Positions 18,695 through 22,264 of a stretch of 22,264 nt of DNA are shown piece by piece. This DNA is from Rhizophagus sp. LPA8_4_AMF (Eukaryota > Glomeromycota > Glomeromycetes > Glomerales > Glomeraceae), in contig JADRCO010001132.1 in assembly GCA_021464525.1 (NCBI GenBank), positions 1-22,264 on the forward strand, read 5' to 3'. How positions within the stretch are numbered: the first letter of the stretch is position 1; each line of letters starts with the position of its first letter. The translations under genes were made by a program, and so were the position numbers. The notes beneath the pieces are model-generated. The model had not been told where the DNA came from. It made no database searches and saw only the letters and a program-made list of their open reading frames with translations.

Positions 18695-20100
18695 TTAAAC
18701 AATTCGATAATATCGATCATTACGAAGTTTTTTAAAAGATCTAAATCCAACCAATTGTTTTTTACTATTATTATTAATAGGTTTTAATGTAAAGCCCTTA
18801 CTTAAATAATCTAAATAATTTTTAAGATGTTTATCATTATGTATTTTCAATTTATAAAACTTGTCTTTTATTTCACCTTCATAATTATAATCTTGAATAT
18901 ATATTGTTTTTACTTTAAAAAATAAATATTTATTTATTAAATAATTATTAAAAATTATCAAATTGTAAATTATTATAAAAAAATTATTATAATTACCTTG
19001 TAACTGTCGAATAATTTCTTGAAATTTTATACTATTCATAATTGGTAAAAATCTATATATTTCATGATAATATAACATATTATTTGGATTTAATTTTAAT
19101 AGATCATTTCCAGTAAATTCCTTATTTTCAAAATAATATTCCACTTTTGTAGTCCAGCGATTACCAAATTCCTTTTTTAAAAATTTAATAACCTTCTCCG
19201 ATGACCAGTATTTGAATTCCTTAATTTGAAAAAAATCAGATTTTTTATTTGGATGGATTAAATTATGATGTGAATATATATATTTATCTAATTCTTTTTG
19301 TGAATAACAATCCTTAATAATATAATAATATTGATTATGTTGAAGATCTTTTAAAGATATGACATGTTCTGGAATTTTATTATTATCATTAATAGATACA
19401 AATCCCTTTCCTTTAGCTTTTATTAAAAATTTGAAAAATTCAAAATTATCATGTATATCTGTTTGAAAAAAATTATTACTAAAATAATCTTGAACATATA
19501 TTGTCTTTGCTATTAAAAAAGAATATGAATTAGTTATATAGTAATTTAAAATTAAAATAAAATAAGAAATTACTAAAACTTACTATAAAGTTGGCTGATA
19601 ATATCCCTAATATTATATGGAATTTCAGCATACAAATCTATAGGATATATACTGTTACTTAGCATAAAAAGTTCACTTCCAGTAACTTTATGCTTTTCAA
19701 AAAACTCCTTTAATTCTGTAGTCCATTTATCACCCATCCTTTCCTTTAAAAATTGATTAACTTCTTCTGATGTCCAGTTCTTAACTTGAAAGTAATAAGG
19801 ATTTTTAATTTGAGGTTTTTGTTCTTCAAATTGAAAATTTAATTTATTAATACCAAATTTTAAATAAGGTGATATAATATTTAAAATTTGAGAAGAGATA
19901 ATCAAGCCAATTTTCTTTGTAATAGACAATGTTCTTTTAGACATTAGAAATTTGTTGGAAATACCATTCCATAAAAAATAATTTAGAAGAGATGAGGAAT
20001 ATAAAGTTTGTGAATATGAGAGAGTTTGATAAAGATTTTTATATAAAATCATTTTGAAGTCATATTTACAAGACAAGTAAAAAAAAATTTTCTCATACAA
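18695..20100 (-). CDS. Protein with two tandem SAM-plus-globular modules (3 exons)
   Basis: Exons are 20100-19584, 19509-18997 and 18912-18695, giving 415 residues. Both introns (74 and 84 nt) are GT-AG and phase 1. SAM domain 1 (about 107-172) starts NWTSEEVNQFLKERMGDKWTT. SAM domain 2 (about 273-343) starts YWSSEKVIKFLKKEFGNRWTT. Each is followed by a similar small domain that opens KTIY(V/I)QDY at the exon start and ends in YYYII or YYRIV (173-240 and 344-415). SAM domains usually mediate protein-protein assembly. No enzyme motif is visible. The first 105 residues are hydrophobic and basic. Met53 (ATG at 19944) is an alternative start and fits the shorter N-terminus of the related gene at 20403-21661. 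Function and partners are unknown. Confidence 0.8.
18913..18996 (-). other. 84-nt stop-free intron in the SAM gene
   Basis: The intron is a multiple of three and has no stop in frame, so retention would insert 28 mostly hydrophobic residues. It is treated as an intron because it has a donor (g|gtaatt) and acceptor (ttttaaag), and because its right edge coincides exactly with the KTIY start seen at the other module boundary. Confidence 0.7.
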
Positions 20101-20402
20101 TTTCTTATATGACGATTAATGATTCATTTATGAAAATGATCTGTATTTAGAAATTATCACATGAACACATGAAATACATGATGATGTACAATATATTCTT
20201 TACTATGTATATGTATTTTTCTCTTTGAATTATTGAATAGTTGGACTAAACATTGTAAATTCTTTTGCGCAACAATTAACAAAACAAATTTATATTTAAG
20301 CCAATAATATAATATTATTTATTACTATAAAATGTAAATAGTTCAAAATGTCAAATCTCTTTATGTAAAAATCACCCTTTGGATTAGTTAATCGTTAAAT
20401 TT
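20101..20402. other. Spacer upstream of the SAM gene
   Basis: This is AT-rich sequence between the start of the SAM gene and the end of the upstream pseudogene. It presumably contains the promoter of the SAM gene, but no motif stands out. Confidence 0.5.
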
Positions 20403-21661
20403 TTATTTGAAAACCGACTTCGGAAAGTCTACATTATACCTGTCTCCACTAGGAAAGACGCTTATTAATTTCTTTTCGTCTGCCAGAGATTGTTCTTTTT
20501 GCATGCGACACCAATACACGTTTTCCCTTTAATCTCAGACAGAACTTCTTCGCATTTTTTAAATTTTTTTAATCTCTCAATAAGATTAAGCAAATGTTTC
20601 TATGAATGCAAAGCTAATAAGCAATCTTAATACTTAATAATTTACAAAATGATTTTAGAATAAAAATTCTTACTTCTGACATTCTATGTTTAGCTTCGCA
20701 AAAAAATACTTTCCTATGATTATAAAAAATGGCATCCCATTCTATTTTCGTTTTCCCACCACAATTATTCGATCATGTGATTTAGTTGGTATTATGATTT
20801 CACTTCTTACAGCAGAAAATGTCAGTTTCATCTTCGGTTACTTTATCTTCAAGCTGTTCCCATTTTAAGCTCTCCAAATACTTAATTCGAAACATAAATT
20901 CTGAAAAGTCAATTCGATAATAACAATTATTTTGAATTTCTTGAAATGACCTTATTAAAGTTGGATATTTGCAATAATATCCAGCATCTTCTTTAATAGG
21001 TTCTAAACCTTTTCCATAATATTTATTTAAAATTTTTCTTAAATCGTTATTGTTACCGGTATGTATAATATGGTTTATAAACGTTGTATCAATAGATTAA
21101 TAATGTAAATCGTTTTTGCAATATATATAAAAAAAAAAATAATGTTATCTCAAACTGTAAAAACATAACAACTTTATTCATTTATGTAATTTACCGTTGA
21201 GAAGGTCTACTAATTAATTTTTGTAATTCATTATCGAACTTGTGAGCCAAACCTAACGGTCGTGTGATTTCACTTCTCAAATTTAACAAATCTTGTCCAT
21301 TGATTTGAAATTGATCAAAAAAAGATTCTTCTTTTACAGTTCACCGACTAAATTTTTCTTTCAAAAATTGTTTAACTTCATTTGGTGACCAATTTTTAAC
21401 ATTTAAATCATCAATTTTGGTATGGAAGGGAATTTCCGTTTCATCTACTGTTAAATTTAAAATAATATTAGTGAGTTACAGTCATGATTTTAATAAAAAA
21501 TTAATTACAATCACTCAAGAATTTTGGTAACTTACCATTTAACTTTTTAACTGCTCTCAAAACATATTGTGATATAATTCCCCTATGTTATTTTAATAAC
21601 GAAACAAAAGTCAAAATTTCAATCCAGAACTTACCTACGACCAGATAAAGAAAGCTAGCAT
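20403..21661 (-). pseudogene. Broken SAM-domain gene with PD-(D/E)XK-like nuclease region
   Basis: Exons placed by splice sites and by likeness to the SAM gene at 18695-20100 are 21661-21639, 21582-21536, 21447-21195, about 21088-20674 and 20599-20403. Order of parts: short hydrophobic N-terminus, SAM domain (from NWSPNEVKQFLKEKF), the small domain ending in NCYYRI, and a nuclease-like region. That region has EWDAIF and, about a dozen residues on, CEAK, matching the D...ExK pattern of restriction-type nucleases. A C-terminal VFPSGDRY follows. Such regions occur in Crinkler-type effectors; the assignment is by motif only. Lesions are TGA at the conserved SAM tryptophan (21346-21344 region), GA in place of AG at the end of intron 3 (21090-21089), and frame shifts near 20818, 20745 and 20490. 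As read it cannot make the full protein. Confidence 0.7.
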
Positions 21662-21966
21662 ATATATTACATGATTATTTCGTTCCTTTTTTATTGATAT
21701 AAGGCACGTTTCTGGGTGGGAGAAGTTGTTTCGTTGTTTTTTAAGTATATTAACTATTTGTTTCTTTTTCTTTGAGAGATTGAACGAACTTGACAAACTT
21801 TTTAAACATTTAAGCGGTAAATTTGGGTGTAGGTCTCATTTTTATTTTTAGTATATTACATTAAGTGGTAAGTTACTTTCGGTTTTTAGTAAGAAGTAGC
21901 TCTTTTATTATTTTTTTATTATATTAGTTGTTATGAAACCAGTTGATTACACTAATTATTAACTAA
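21662..21966. other. Upstream region of the broken SAM-nuclease gene
   Basis: This is AT-rich sequence with no coding signal. It would contain the promoter of the minus-strand gene starting at 21661, but nothing specific is recognisable. Confidence 0.45.
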
Positions 21967-22128
21967 AAATTTTTAAATACTTTATCAAATATAATTGAAA
22001 TAGAAAACCTCCTGGTAGCATTTACTCATGATACTGAAATTCCAATACTTCAACCGATATTTAATGAACAAACTAATGATTTGAATACTATTGACAACAA
22101 ATTGATAACATACGGGAGGAGTACATAA
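21967..22128 (+). pseudogene. Short coding-like remnant, unrecognised
   Basis: A 53-codon plus-strand frame without a usable ATG reads LVAFTHDTEIPILQPIFNE in its middle and ends in TAA. Its composition is less AT-driven than the surroundings. No splice acceptor is obvious at its left edge. It may be an exon of a decayed gene. No family was recognised. Confidence 0.3.
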
Positions 22129-22182
22129 AAATAAATTTCATGATTCATATACACTTTTTATTTACAATAATATTTCGAGTTA

Positions 22183-22264
22183 CACTCCCCGGTAAAAAGT
22201 ATCCGACCACCCATAAATTACTATTATAATTGTGCAAATATGCTTCTAAGTAAAGTATTTTTTT
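22183..22264 (+). mobile_element. Left end of a probable Tc1/mariner element (cut by window)
   Basis: After a TA dinucleotide (22181-22182) the sequence begins cactccccggtaaaaagtat followed by ccgaccaccc. That is the style of Tc1/mariner terminal repeats (a CAC- or CAG-start, then an xxAAAAGTATCCG core). The rest of the element, including any transposase and the other repeat, would lie beyond the window. Confidence 0.5.

Noticed and set aside
20686-20868. 60-codon plus-strand frame
   Set aside because: It is antisense to the nuclease-like part of the broken SAM gene.
21195-21200. Natural stop of a short SAM protein at the CGG TAA reading through intron 3
   Set aside because: It is possible, but the following region matches the domain that comes after SAM in the neighbouring gene, so an intron with a lost acceptor explains more.
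1-22264. CRISPR arrays, tRNA or rRNA genes
   Set aside because: The minisatellites have no unique spacers between constant repeats. No tRNA B-box with a matching cloverleaf, and no rRNA-like sequence, was found by eye. A covariance-model scan would be decisive.

Overview
The window looks like nuclear DNA of an arbuscular mycorrhizal fungus (Glomeromycotina, Rhizophagus-like). Evidence for this is the very AT-rich sequence full of homopolymer runs, genes split by short (about 55-140 nt) GT-AG introns, and degenerate SAM-domain and nuclease-type proteins of the kind these fungi carry in large numbers. The organism is an inference. There is no sign of operons, ribosome binding sites, CRISPR arrays or recognisable tRNA genes.

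Layout. Bases 1-5980 are non-coding: poly-A/T, purine-rich tracts, micro- and minisatellites, and one 364-bp inverted-repeat element. Bases 5983-14035 are the core: a head-to-tail array of indoleamine 2,3-dioxygenase (IDO) genes, all on the minus strand. Two copies (6813-9492 and 10664-13007) are complete. Each splices into ten exons of identical length (240, 181, 187, 184, 160, 45, 194, 16, 106, 223 nt) to give 511 residues, and I count about 93% protein identity. A third copy (about 6155-6460) is a decayed fragment of the last two exons. Comparing the copies exposes later insertions: a 155-bp hAT-like MITE, a 397-bp nested foldback element, a 522-bp segment with a 31-bp minisatellite, and intron expansions.

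Bases 14003-16940 are mostly intergenic, with palindromic elements, a GC-only spike and a few small exon-like fragments. Bases 16945-18245 hold a frameshift-ridden remnant of an unrecognised gene (minus strand). Bases 18695-20100 hold a three-exon gene (minus strand) whose product is two tandem SAM-plus-globular modules. Bases 20403-21661 hold a related SAM-domain gene that continues into a PD-(D/E)XK-like nuclease region. It is broken by a stop at a conserved SAM tryptophan, a lost splice acceptor and three frameshifts. The right edge carries a short coding-like remnant and the start of a probable Tc1/mariner element.

Functionally, the IDO pair should catalyse the first step of tryptophan breakdown through kynurenine toward NAD+. 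The SAM and nuclease genes belong to a separate, fast-decaying repertoire. Nothing in the sequence links the two groups beyond proximity.
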